In this document: positions 1 to 10,850 of the stretch, in pieces
How positions within the stretch are numbered: position 1 is the stretch's first letter
How the letters are laid out: every line of letters starts with the position of its first letter
Assembly (NCBI GenBank): GCA_963989385.1
Contig: OZ022499.1
Coordinates: forward strand, 47,667,757 to 47,731,756
Direction: 5' to 3'
Source: Ctena decussata
Lineage: Eukaryota; Mollusca; Bivalvia; Lucinida; Lucinidae
DNA: 64,000 bases
Position numbers and translations under genes: made by a program
Notes under the pieces: model-generated
Told to the model about the DNA's origin: nothing
Database searches by the model: none
What the model saw: the letters and a program-made list of their open reading frames with translations, nothing else

Positions 1-1658
1 ACAGCAGACCTAAACCAGGCTTCAAGAGCATAACATAAAATAGCATCAGTCATGACAGAAAATTACTACATTATGCAGGTTAGGAAGCCACTGAGGAGTG
101 TTCCGACTCCTGGATAATATCAAGGCAGCTTGCATTTGCAGAACAATGGATGAATATATACCAACTTCCGATATGTATCACGAGAATGGCATGTACCAAG
201 AGATGATAATGCTTTATATACAACAAGAATGGCATAAAATTGGCCATTTCAATCAGTAAATTTCTATGCATTAATTTCAAATGACTGAGTTATTCCAAAC
301 CACAGACACATTTATACTTCAGGTAGTCGTACAGTAAAATTCCTATACATATTTCTAGCAATAACAACAATTGCAAATTCTATATTGTGATGTTGGCAGA
401 AGCTTTTAAATATCATAAGCCCCTGCCAAGGTTAAAACCCTTCCTAAATATAACACCATGACTTTCATTCCCATGATCCGAATTCTTTTCAAGCCTAATG
501 CGACCATTTCCTATGTGTGCTCTTACTCCAGGGTGAATAAAGAACAACCTCACAGCAAGAGAGCTCCCAGCAGCAGAAGTCCACAACACACGAAAAGTTT
601 GAACTGAACTTTGCACAACACTAACCACTCAAAACTAACCCCACAAGGCATACAATGTCAAATGTCATATCAATATTGCTGTGAGGTCAGGATGTCACAC
701 GGACTCTGCAACATCATTTCAACATTGTGGGCTTGCTGGCAGTCAAGAGTGTAGGTAAGTCAGATAAACTCATGTCAGATTTTTATGTTAATGTGACTTT
801 GATCCTCCCTCCAATCATTTAAATGTCTTACAAATGTACTAGTTGGATAAATCAAATGTTATTTAAACAGATATGCTGTCCCATCGTACTAGGTAAATGA
901 AGAGGTCTAAGGATTTATGGAGACGCACAACTTTCCTTTCCATCTTACAACAGGGCCTTTTTGTTTTATCTTTAGTTCGGCTATGAACACCTGGCAGAAG
1001 CCCTTTGCGTGTGGCAGCAATAAACCTTGATGCCATCTTATTTAAAGAAGCTCATTAGTATTTCACAAGTGTTTAAATTAAAAGATGCTCATTAGTATTT
1101 TGTAAAGGTGCTGAAAGCATTATAACGCAGAGCGATAAATTAGGTCAGAGTTGGGCAGTCATTCAGATGACGTTATGCGTCGTCAACGATCACAAAAAAT
1201 GATGACTTATTTCAATTTTTTCTGCCTACTTAGCTCTTTCGTTTGAATAATTATGCTTATCCTTTTATGACGACAATTTGGGATGACACATTGGTCAAAT
1301 GTATGGCAGACATAAAACATTAGAGTGAAAGGATGTGGTTACAGGTTACTGATGATGAACTGATTACTTAACTTCTCTGTCAAAATAAACAATATACAAT
1401 GAAACTTTAGCTTAAAGATGTTGTCAAGGACTCATTATATCTTCTTGTACCCATAAAATCAAGCATACTAATATTTTTTTATGAAAAAAAATGTGAGGAG
1501 CCTGTGCAATGCAAAAGCTCCCAACATTTTTCTGGCAAAAAGATTGCAGTGTTTTCACATTCAATACCTTTGAATTTTTTATTATTTTTTTTCTGATACC
1601 TCAAACAACCTAGCCAATATTTTTTGTCTAAATCATATATCATAACCTTCTAATTTTT
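1..1658. other. No gene recognised; unique-looking AT-rich DNA
   Basis: I see no exon-like reading frame, RNA gene or tandem array. Two phrases around 1040-1100 (both with 'gctcattagtattt') form a small local duplication. Around 1470-1560 there is a diverged relative of the hairpin arm found in the MITE at 6854-7140 (a 'gaaaaaa.atgtgag.agc...gtgcaa.gcaaaagct' pattern). The small open frame at 413-628 (minus) resembles no family I know. Confidence 0.6.
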
Positions 1659-1901
1659 ACATGGGGGTAATACCAAATTAGCTACCTGTGCTTTCAACCA
1701 AGTCTGTACTATATAAAGTGGCCTTCGACCGAGAATACGATCGAAAGCATTCGAATAACGGTAAATGGTACTATTGTTAATGGCTATCAACCGAGCTGAT
1801 ACTGCTGTTGATTGTCTTGGTCAAAAGCCACTTTTGCATGAATGGTGATTGCCTGACTCGGTCGAAAGCACAGGTTAAACAAATTGGTATTACTCCCGTG
1901 T
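1659..1901. mobile_element. MITE, TIR type ACAtGGGgGTAATACCAA
   Basis: Both ends of this 243-bp segment are inverted copies: the left end reads ACATGGGGGTAATACCAA and the right end, reverse-complemented, ACACGGGAGTAATACCAA. Similarity continues inward through the CTGTGCTTTC-ACC-AGTC block (about 40 bp in all, with small indels). T-rich bases flank both sides and may be the remains of a target duplication. It has no coding capacity. Non-autonomous DNA transposon; superfamily not determined. Confidence 0.75.
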
Positions 1902-2209
1902 TTTATCACAGACAGAAGCTTTTTATATTATTCCAAATGGCAGTTGAATTTTGATGTCTTGTAATCACTGTTGACAATGTACACCATGATTAGTACAGAA
2001 AATAATCTGGAATTAAGGTAGAAAATTAGTTACCGGAATATGATATCAGACCTTAGGTCATTCGAGGCCAATTTGTAATGTTATGATGTGCAGCTATCTC
2101 ATGCTAAATTGTTTTTGCCTGTACCAAATTGGATTTTTTTTTATGAAATGAAGCTGAATGATGATGAGAAACAGTGATGTCATGATTCACACCTGCTTTA
2201 CCATGTTTC

Positions 2210-2335
2210 CAAGGCTGTTACGGAATGAAAAAAAGCTGTTATGAAATGGAAAGTCATAGTTGCAAAACTACTTGGTCATTGTGGCTAAACAAATTTGTTG
2301 AGCCACAATTACCAGGTCATTGGTAACAGCCCTTG
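2210..2335. repeat. Short foldback element
   Basis: Ends CAAGGCTGTTACGGAATG and, reverse-complemented, CAAGGGCTGTTACCAATG, with an internal hairpin of GTCATTGTGGCT against AGCCACAATTACC. At 126 bp it is the size of a small MITE or an internal deletion of one. No target duplication is clear. Confidence 0.55.
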
Positions 2336-3815
2336 TATATATACATAGTTAATCAGGGGTGATATTGTCTGGTTAAGATTGCTGTGCTGTTTTGAAGTAT
2401 CCTGGTATGTTGTGGTTTCATTGCACAAATAGATTTTAAATTCTGTTCTATCTTATCTTTTTCTTTCTCCCTCTTCTCTTGCACTCTGAAAGCCCCCTTG
2501 ATACAGACTGAAATACTGTCTCAATTTAAACATCGCTGTGAGTTTCATTTAACAGCAATCAACAGTGCTCAGAGTGTCACCTCCTGTCTGCAATGATAGC
2601 TTAAATACCCGTGAACATGATGATTTAACAAAGAAATAATAGGAAAGCATGACAAACTCGGGAACTTTAATACCCATGAATGTGTCTAAACTTGCATGAC
2701 TGTGAACATTTGTCCCACGGAACATAAATACAATTACAGTAATGTACCGAAGAATTTAGTACCATTGTTCAGATTATTTTTTTCATCCACCTTTCAGTCT
2801 GTCTGTTCTGATGTTGGGTGTAACATGGTCTGATGTTAAAGAAAATGTCCATTTCATTTTATCCTGTATGAAAGTGTACATGGATACAAACATAGTCTAA
2901 CATATCACCAAATTAAAGAAGGATTGCTCTATTTTTGGACTTACAATAATACATTCAAATGAAATATCTCATGTTGGCACAAACACAGCTGATATTCATG
3001 ATATATTAGTATGCATAAATCTTACTTGTTCATGTAATAACTCTATATAGCCAGTCACAGTTACCAATCATTGTAAATCCTAACAAACTTTCTCAAAGCA
3101 ATGATGTCAGACTGGCAAAAAGTGCATACTGACTGGTCAGAATTGTAATACAACCAACCTGAACAGGGTCTACACTATTTGCTTACACACTTTTTCCCCA
3201 TTTTTAGGGTCATTACGGTATGTTAAAGCTGCAGTAATAAAATGTACAAAGTGAGGGTCATCTCTGACAATCACTGACTTCATTAACGCCCAGTACAGCT
3301 TACTCCATTATGCAGTTCTTATGGCAACTTATATTGTTTTACAAGCCAAACATGTCTGCAACTGAACTTTCTGAAACTTCTGCATTTCATATTTGTGAGC
3401 ATGCAACAAATGCTCAGTTTACGGTAATGCAGTTTATTGCTGGATCACTCCACATGCATGATCTGGACCTTTTACCAGATTAACCAGTACATGTATGTTA
3501 TTGTGTTCCAAATAAGTCTGTACAGATACGTGCCAATCATCCAGTATACCCTTATTTCATCATCATGCTGTTAAGTAATTTCTTAACTAGCCTCAGTGTA
3601 AAGTGACCATATACTATTGTCTCTTTATATCATGTCTCAATACCACTGCCAAACTTACCTAAAAGTTAAGCAAACTGCCAAGTGGAACACACAACATGAG
3701 ACAAGACCCCATGTTGCAAATGCAACAGCAACTGCAAACACTCTGCCTTTGCATCCATGCAGATTGACCAGTCATTGATTTTGACTTTAAAATTGTATTG
3801 TAACACCTCCATGTT
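2336..3815. other. No gene recognised
   Basis: AT-rich sequence without convincing exons. At about 3203-3217 lies a lone copy of the terminal sequence TTTAGGGTCATTACGG that ends the TA-flanked MITEs at 24628-24844 and 54673-54890, so a decayed member probably lies here. Confidence 0.5.
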
Positions 3816-4190
3816 TTAAAGGAGAACAAATGTGACTTCCTGTTTGCTTCCCTGAATGAGGGGGCCCTTCAAATATTGGGTCTACTCTTAAATAAAGATG
3901 AATTTCTTTCTTGTTTTCAAGAGTTGACCCCCATGCTGAGAGGGGATGGATGGATGGATGACTTGCGATTTCACGTCCTTTACAACAGTATTTCAGTCAT
4001 ATCAGGACGATATGGGCTTGTGATAATGAAAGGCTGTGTGCAATGGAACCCCGTTTACGATGGAAAGAACTCCGCCTCCAGCGGGGCTCGAACCTGCAAC
4101 CGCTAGATCAGTAGGCCAGCGCGTAACCCACTGAGCTACCGGGGCTCCTCTGCTGAGAGGGGAGGCAAAGCTGATAATGATAAAAAGAGC
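3816..4190. mobile_element. Foldback element of the GAAAGAATTTGCTC family, split by a SINE
   Basis: The left part (3816-3946, with 'ttgcttccctgaatgag', 'gggtctactctta', 'gagttgaccccc') and right part (from 4151, 'gctgagaggggaggcaaag') belong to a family that recurs at 20640, 44290, 51605, 52000, 55775 and 59887. The best preserved member is at 59887-60107. The inserted SINE interrupts it with a 13-bp target duplication, which shows this element is the older of the two. Confidence 0.7.
3947..4150 (-). mobile_element. tRNA-derived SINE, complete, with target duplication
   Basis: On the minus strand the element begins at 4150 with a tRNA-like head: A box TAGCTCAGTGGG (4127-4138) and B box GGTTCGAGCCC (4084-4094), the two halves of an internal RNA polymerase III promoter. 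It ends at 3947 with a short (ATCC)n tail. It is flanked by a perfect 13-bp direct repeat, TGCTGAGAGGGGA, at 3934-3946 and 4151-4163, the mark of target-primed reverse transcription. About 204 bp. The anticodon arm does not fold well, so this is not a working tRNA gene. It would need LINE enzymes from elsewhere. Confidence 0.9.
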
Positions 4191-4251
4191 TCTAGATAAG
4201 AGGGAGTATCTGGTGATAATTAGAGATAATTTTTGTTAATCTGCATAAAAA

Positions 4252-4318
4252 CATAATATGTTGTGACCCCTCATCTGAACCGTCTCTATGCTGTTAAGAT
4301 GAGGGGTCACATCATATG
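4252..4318. repeat. Hairpin-forming inverted repeat
   Basis: TTGTGACCCCTCATCT (4261-4276) is mirrored by AGATGAGGGGTCACATCA (from 4297) with a loop of about 20 bases. The arms extend outward imperfectly into ATAATATG/CATATGG. Probably the centre of an otherwise decayed foldback element. Confidence 0.7.
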
Positions 4319-4337
4319 GTTTCAATGTGAAATAAAA

Positions 4338-6718
4338 AAACAAGAGGGCCATGAGGCCCTGATCCGCTCACCTGAGCAATTGGCAAAGTGGCTTTTTCTT
4401 ATGTCTGAAATTGTCAAAATATGAGTCTAGGGTCAAAAGTCAAAGACTGACCATGACCTCTTGTACTCATAAATCTTCATGTGCTAATACGCATTAAGAC
4501 AACTATATATACCATTTTTTAGACCAAAATCTTCAAAACTTTCCATGAAATCTTATGTTCTAGCATTTTCCCATATTTGACCATGCTGCAAAAAAGGTCA
4601 AGGTGAACCCAAGGTCATCATTTGAACAGTCTTGGAAGTACTCTAGTACTCCATGCTACTTACCAAGTTTCAAGGCCATAGGCATATTGGTTCTGGAGAA
4701 GAAAAATATTAAATGTTTATACCATAAATGGGTATGTCAGCCATGTTGGTCATGTGACCTGGACCATTTGAACACATTTTTGTTCCCTCAACCCCTGGAG
4801 GCTCTTTATGAAATGTGACTACAATTGGCCCTTTGGCTTTTGAGGAAACGTTTGAAAATGTCAAAATATGAGAGATCTGGGTCAAAGGTCAAAGAATGAC
4901 CTTGACCTCTTGTACTCATAATTCTTCATGACCTCATTAAGATGACTGTATATACCAATTTTTCGGCCAAAATCTTCAAAAAATCCCATGAAAGCTTATG
5001 TTGTAGCATTTTGCCATATTTGACCTTGCCATAAAAAGGTCAAGGTCAAGCAAAGGTCATAATTTGAACAATCTTGATAATACTGGAGTACCCAATGCTA
5101 AATACCAAGTTTCAAGGCCATCGGTCAACTGGTTCTGGAGAAGAAGATTTTTAAAGGTTTTTATCATATATGGTCATGGCGGCCATGTTAGACCATTTGA
5201 AGAAATTTTTGTTTCCTCAACCCCTGAAGGCTCTATATGATATTTAGTTACAGTTGGCTTTTAAAAAGAAGTTTGAAATTGTCAAACTATGAGAATTCAG
5301 GGTCAAAGGTCAAAGAATGACCTTGACCTGTTGTACTTATGAATCTTGATGTACTCATTAAGATGACTGCATTTTCCAATTTTTAGGCCTAAACCTTCAA
5401 AACTTTCCATGAAATCTTATGTTCTAGCATTTTCCCTTATTTGACCTTCCCGTAAAATGGTCAAGGTCAACCCAAGGTTATCATTTTGAACACTCTTGAT
5501 AGAACTGGAATACCCAATGCTTCATACCAAGTTTCAAGGCCATTGGTCAACTGGTTCTGGAGAAGAAGATTTTTAAAAGTTTTTATCATATATGGGCGTG
5601 GCGGCCATGTTGGTCATGTGACCTGAGCCTTTTGAACAAAATTTCATTCCCTCAACCCCTGGAGGCTCTATATGAAATTTGGTTACAATTGGCCCAGTGG
5701 CCTTGGAGAAGATTGTTTGAAAATGTCAAAATATGAGAGTTCTGGGTCAAAGGTCAAAGAATGACCTTGACCTCTTACACTCATAAATCTTCATGTACTC
5801 AACTGCATTTACCAATTTTAGACCTTACTCTTCAAAACTTTCCATGAAATCGTATGTTCTAGCATTTTCCCATATTTGACCTTGCAGTAAAATGGTCAAG
5901 GTCAACCCAAGGTCATAATTTGAACAATCTTGGTAGTACTCGAGTACCCAATGCTACATACCAAGTTTCAAGGCCATCGTTCAATTGGTTCTGGAGAAGA
6001 AGATTTTTAAAGGTTTTTACCATATATGGGCGTGGCCGCCATGTTGGTCATGTGACCTGGACAGTATGAATAAATTTTTGTTCCCTCAACCCCTGGAGGC
6101 TCTATATAAAATTTGGTTTCAATTGGCTCAGTGGCTGTTGAGGAGATTGTTCGAAATTGTCAAAATATGAGAGTTCTGGGTCAAATGTCAAAGAATGACC
6201 TTGACCTCTTAAAGTCATAAATCTTCACGTACTCATTAAGATGACTATAGATACTGGTTTTTAGCCAAAATCTGCAACAGTTTCCAAGATATCTTATGTT
6301 TTAGCATTTTGCCATATAACAGCACAAGGAAGCAAATTTGACCTTGCCATAAAAAAGGTCAAGGTCAACCCAAGGTCATAATTTGAACAATCTTGGTAGT
6401 ACTCGCGTACCCAATGCTACATACCAAGTTTCAAGGCCATCGGCCTATTTGTTCTGGAGAAGAAGATTTTTAAAGGTTTTTACCATATATGGGCGTGGCG
6501 GCCATGTTGGTCATGTGACCAGGACCGTTTGAACAACTTTTCGTTCCTAAGGTCCCAGGAGGCTCTATATGAAATTTGGTTACAATTGGCCCCGCGGTTT
6601 CAGAGGAGAAGTCGTTTGAAATTGTGGACGGACGGACGGACGACGGACGGACGACGGACGCCGGAGCCTTACCATCCTATAAGCTCCCCCGGAGCCGCTG
6701 GCTCAGGTGAGCTAAAAA
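4338..6718 (+). mobile_element. Hairpin-ended, tandem-body interspersed element (~400-bp subunits), copy 1
   Basis: The 5' end carries a hairpin, AGGGCC-ATGA-GGCCCT (4345-4360), followed by GCTCACCTGAGC. The body is about five to six degenerate copies of a ~400-bp unit (recurring 'ggtcaaaggtcaaagaatgaccttgacctc', 'ggtcatgtgacctgga', 'ggttctggagaagaag'). A short (GACGGAC)n microsatellite lies at 6627-6661. The 3' end is the hairpin GAGCC-GCT-GGCTC (6692-6704) followed by AGGTGAGCTAAAAA. The subterminal CTCACCTGAG and CTCAGGTGAG are inverted. Tandem body, ACGG microsatellite, 3' hairpin and CTAA end recall bivalve pearl elements and non-autonomous Helentrons; that classification is inference. 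Open frames inside are repeat by-products. Confidence 0.8.
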
Positions 6719-6853
6719 TATCCTTAATTATTATCAAATACTCCCTCTTATCTACAGCTCTGGATAAAAATGTTTCCAGTGAAATTAAGTGTATCCATTC
6801 ACCTTGACATGTATTCCAGGATCCAGACTGTGATGTGAAAAGATCAGAAAGCC

Positions 6854-7140
6854 CTGGGCCCAGTTGTTCAAAGCATCGTTAGCCTAACGAGCTCGTTAAG
6901 AGGTCAACTTGTCAAGTATTTTATAACTTTATAACCAAATACACTGATATTTTTTGTTGAAAAAATGTGAGAAGCTTTTGCAGTGCAAAAGCTTCTCACA
7001 TTTTTTCAACAAAAAATAGTACTGCAAAAGCTTCTCACATTTTTTCAACAAAAAATAGTAGCATATTTGAGATATCAACTTTTGAAATTTTAACGAAACG
7101 TTAACTAACGATGCTGTTAGTTTTGAACAACCGGGCCCAG
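6854..7140. mobile_element. MITE, TIR CTGGGCCCagTTGTTCAAA, with strong internal hairpins
   Basis: Left end CTGGGCCCAGTTGTTCAAA; right end reverse-complemented CTGGGCCCGGTTGTTCAAA, both continuing inward through ATCGTTAG and CGTTAA. Inside, an arm at 6950-6982 pairs almost perfectly with 6984-7016 (TTTTTTGTTGAAAAAATGTG...), and the second arm is duplicated at 7022-7055. 287 bp, no coding capacity. Confidence 0.85.
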
Positions 7141-7192
7141 GTGTACAGGCTAAGCTGACATTAGAAATTCTGTCAGTCACACTGAGAACTTC

Positions 7193-7644
7193 TGGCCCAT
7201 GTTCCTACTTCTTTATGTATTCTCTGCTCTTGAAGGAACTTTTTAAGATTTTAATTTTACTTCACTGCAGCTGGTGTTGTGCCGTGTGGAGGCCGTAAAA
7301 AGTCTCCCCGTACATCATCCATAGTGCAGATTATATTTTATTTACATCCTTTGAGATCAGAGGATAGATTCTGAGAAATCTAAAATTTGAGATCGATGAA
7401 GAATATTATTCTCGATCATCGTCTTTTATATTATTTTGATCCTTTGAAACTAATCAGTCTTTGAATCGACTGCCCAATTAAAATTAAAAAATTACAGTAT
7501 GCTTTTTTTCTGGTTTCGTCACCAGATATTGTCAGGGTCACTGACGAGGCTTTATTAGCCGAAACTACGTAGTCTGGCCCATGTTCCTACTTCTGCATGT
7601 ATTCTCTGCTCTTGGAGGAACTTTTTAAGATTTTAATTTCACTT
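7193..7644 (+). mobile_element. Retrozyme-like element: one 382-bp unit plus a truncated second unit
   Basis: The sequence at 7193-7262 (TGGCCCATGTTCCTACTTCT...) recurs at 7575-7644 with about four mismatches, 382 bp apart. The second copy starts at the nucleotide after the predicted hammerhead cleavage site (7574/7575). The first copy starts at the same point; upstream of it only a 2-base coincidence is shared. The unit therefore runs from cleavage site to cleavage site, as expected if integrated from a self-cleaved, possibly circular, RNA template. There is no coding capacity, so reverse transcriptase must come from elsewhere. Flanks ACTGAGAACTT (left) and ACTTAGAATTA (right) may be a decayed target duplication (8 of 11). 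Alternative reading: a fragment of a Penelope-like element LTR, which can also carry hammerheads. Confidence 0.75.
7535..7580 (+). ncRNA. Type I hammerhead self-cleaving ribozyme
   Basis: All conserved core parts are present in order. Stem I 5' strand is GGGTCA (7535-7540). The CUGANGA box is CTGACGA (7541-7547). Stem II is GGCT (7548-7551) / AGCC (7557-7560) with a 5-nt loop. The GAAA box is 7561-7564. Stem III is CTA (7565-7567) / TAG (7570-7572) with a 2-nt loop, plus the A15.1-U16.1 pair (7564 with 7573). The cleavage-site C17 is 7574. The stem I 3' strand TGGCCC (7575-7580) pairs with the 5' strand in all six positions (one G-U). A stem III of three or four pairs with a two-base loop is typical of animal retrotransposon hammerheads, which may act as dimers. 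Predicted cleavage is after 7574. Confidence 0.88.
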
Positions 7645-9000
7645 AGAATTAAGTCACCTGACAGGTGATAACTGACCAATGCAACAACAACTTATCATGT
7701 AACATTATTAAGTCCCATGAACGAAATCGCACCTGTTGAATGACCCAAAATAAATCTATAATTTTACCTTATATTTATAGGAGGGATCATCATGCATACC
7801 TGTTTAAAGTACAAGTGGTTTCAGAACGATGAGTTTAGCTGTTTGCAAACCCTTTAGCAGGCAATATGGTACCTTTCTTCATATCGCAACCAAGTTACAC
7901 TGCTCTATGAAGAGAGAATCCCAACCCAACATTACAATTTTTAAACCTTTAAAAAATGCTACATAAAGCTTTTTCTCATAGCATTAAAATCTCATTTAGC
8001 TGTCCAACTGCCAGAGTGGCAAAATGCCTAACCATCCATTTATAGAGCAATTACAATCAATACATGGATTATTGTTCTAACTGTAAGATGAGCCACTTCA
8101 TGAAAAGCCTGTGTTAGTTACTATAAAGATATGCAAACTGACAGACCCTGCGCATGCTCTGACAAACACTGTGCATGCTCTTACAAGCATATGCACAAAA
8201 TTGTGCAGAAAAAAAAGGCCAGCACAGTTCAATCACTTTTTAAAAGTGTACAGTGAAAACCAAGTGTGCCTGCAAGCTGCTGGTGGCAAGCCAGAATTTA
8301 GCTGAAGACAAGTTTTGTCATGAGACTTTGGGGTTACAAAACACTGCCAAGTGATCTTTAACTGGTATGTATTATTCCAATTTACAATACTTCTTTCACA
8401 TTTCTGATGAGCAGTCAAAGATGATGAATACAACTAATATAAAGAATTAAATGTGCCATGAAATACATTAACCCTTAGCTATTGATAAGTAAGCGACTGT
8501 CTATGATAATGCTAGACTTTTGGAATGGAAGTTGAGGAATCAAATTCTTCTTCTTTTTTTTCCCCCTGTATGACACATAACCACCACTGCCTTATTTCTA
8601 AAAATAAAAATCAATTTTCAAACTCATAAAATTTTCAATCTTCCAAAATGTAAAATATTTTTAAGATTTTTCTACTTTTGTAATGATGCTCATTTGACCC
8701 AACCCAGATGATTTTTGCAAAGCTCTTGCTGCAAGGATGCTGCATATGAAATTTCAGATGTATCAACAAAGATATAAAAGATAGAGTTTTCTGCAAACTT
8801 GTAAGCTATAGTTCCTAGGATGCAACATATAAAATTTGTGATACACTTATGGTTCAATCAGTCTGGAATAGAAGTGAGTTAAAGATTTTTAATTTTCCAT
8901 AACAGTCACTGGGGCCATACTGGCATATGGATCCCAATATTCTTCACAAACTTTCATCTATTTGATGCCCCAAGTAAAATTCCCATTCCATCCACAAAGC
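7645..9000. other. No gene recognised
   Basis: AT-rich sequence with no tandem array or inverted repeat of note. The two overlapping short frames on opposite strands at 8111-8433 have no recognisable domain. Confidence 0.55.
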
Positions 9001-9329
9001 AGTAGAATTAAAAATGATGGACAACATTTGTTGCTGGATATAATAGACAGCAGAAACTGCTAGACACAAAGGACTCAGATGTTGCTGGACAAAGATAGAC
9101 ATCATAAGCTGCTAGAAAAAGATGGACATCAGATGTTGCTGGACAAAGATAGACATCATATGTTGCTGGACAAAGATGGACATCAGAAATTGCTGGACAA
9201 AAGAACATCAGATGTTGCGGACAAAGATGGACATCAGATGTTGCTGGACAAAAATGGACATCAGATGTTGCTGGACAAAAATGGACATTGGACGTTGCTG
9301 GACAAAGACAGAGATCAGAAGCTGCTGGA

Positions 9330-10850
9330 CAAAGATGAACATGAGACTTTCTGGATAAAGATAGAGATCAGAAGTAGCTGGACAAAGGTAGACATTAGAT
9401 GTCGCTGGACCAAGATGGACATCAGAAATCGCTGGACACAAAAGAACATCAGATGTTGCTGGACAAAGGTGGACATTAGATGTTGCTAGACAAAGATGGA
9501 CATCAGATGTTGCTGGACAAAGATAGAGAGCAGAACTTGCTGGACAAAGGTAGACATCAGATGTTGCTGGACAAAGACAGACATCAGAGGTTGCTGGACA
9601 AAGATAGCCATCATATGTTGCTGGACAAAGATAGACATCAGAATTGCTGGAAAAAGATGAATATCAGATGTTGCTGGACAAAGATAGACATCAGAAGTTG
9701 CTGGACAAAGGTAGACATCAGAAATTGCTGAAGAAAGATGGACATCATAGGTTGCTGGACAAAGATGGAGATCAGAAGTTGCTGGACAAAGGTAGACATC
9801 AGAAATTGCTGAAGAAAGATGGACTTCATGTGTTGCTGGACAAATAACGAGATCAGAAGTTGCTGGACATAGACAGACATCAGAAATTGCTGGACAAAGA
9901 TTTACATCAGATGTTGCAGAACAAAGAAAGACATCAGTTCTTGCAGAAAATATATAGACATCAGTTGTTGTCGACAAAGATAGACGTCAGATGTTGCTGA
10001 ACATAGATGAACATCAGATGTTGCTGAACATAGATGAACATCAGATGCTGCTGGACAAAGATAGGCATCAGTTGTTGCTGGACAAAGATGGACATCAGAT
10101 ATTGCTGGACAAAGAAAAACATAAGATGTTGCTGGACAAAGATAGAAGAGAGATAGACATCATATGTTGCTGGACAAAGATGGAGATCACAAGTTGCTGG
10201 ACAAAGGTAGACATCAGAAATTGCTGAAGAAAGATGGACTTCATATGTTGCTGGACAAAGAATGAGATCAGAAGTTGCTGGACATAGAAAGACATCAGTT
10301 GTTGCTAGACAAAGATGGACATCAGATGTTGCTGGACAAAAACAGACATCAGAAATTGCTGGGCAAAGATGAACATCAGATGTTACTGAACATAAGTGCT
10401 CATCAGATATTGCTGGACAAAAATGGACATCAGATGTTGATGAAGGATGATAGATATCAGAAGTTGCTGGACAAAAATAGACAACAGAAGTTGCTGGACA
10501 CAAATGGACATCAGATGTTGCTGGACAGAGATAGACATCAGATGTTGCTGGACAAAGATGGACATCAGATGTTGCTGGACAGAGATAGACATCAGATGTT
10601 GCTGGATAGAGATAGACATCAGAAGTTCCTGGACAAAGATTGGCATCATATGTAGCTGGACAAAGATGGGCATCAGTTGTTGCTGACCATAGGTAGACAT
10701 CTGAAGTTGCTGGACAAAGATTGGCATCATATGTTACTGGACAAAGATGGACATCTGTTGTTGCTGGACAGAGATGGACATCAGATGTTGCTTGACAAAA
10801 ATTGGTCATCAGATGTTTCCGGATGAAGATGCACAGCAGAAGGTGCTGGA
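9330..10850. repeat. Higher-order duplication, copy 1 (1521 bp)
   Basis: This block of the 27-bp array is repeated immediately downstream at 10851-12371 with a constant offset of 1521 bp. By eye only a handful of differences occur (near 9345, 9501-9530, 9844-9853 and 9929), so identity is above 99 %. The neighbouring 27-bp units differ from each other far more than the two blocks do. Confidence 0.9.

Noticed and set aside
4084..4150. Functional tRNA gene
   Set aside because: A and B boxes are present but the anticodon arm does not pair, and the unit has a SINE tail and target duplication.
10800..10830. Hammerhead-like box on the minus strand (CTGATGA near GGAAAC)
   Set aside because: Boxes are in the wrong order and spacing, inside the minisatellite.
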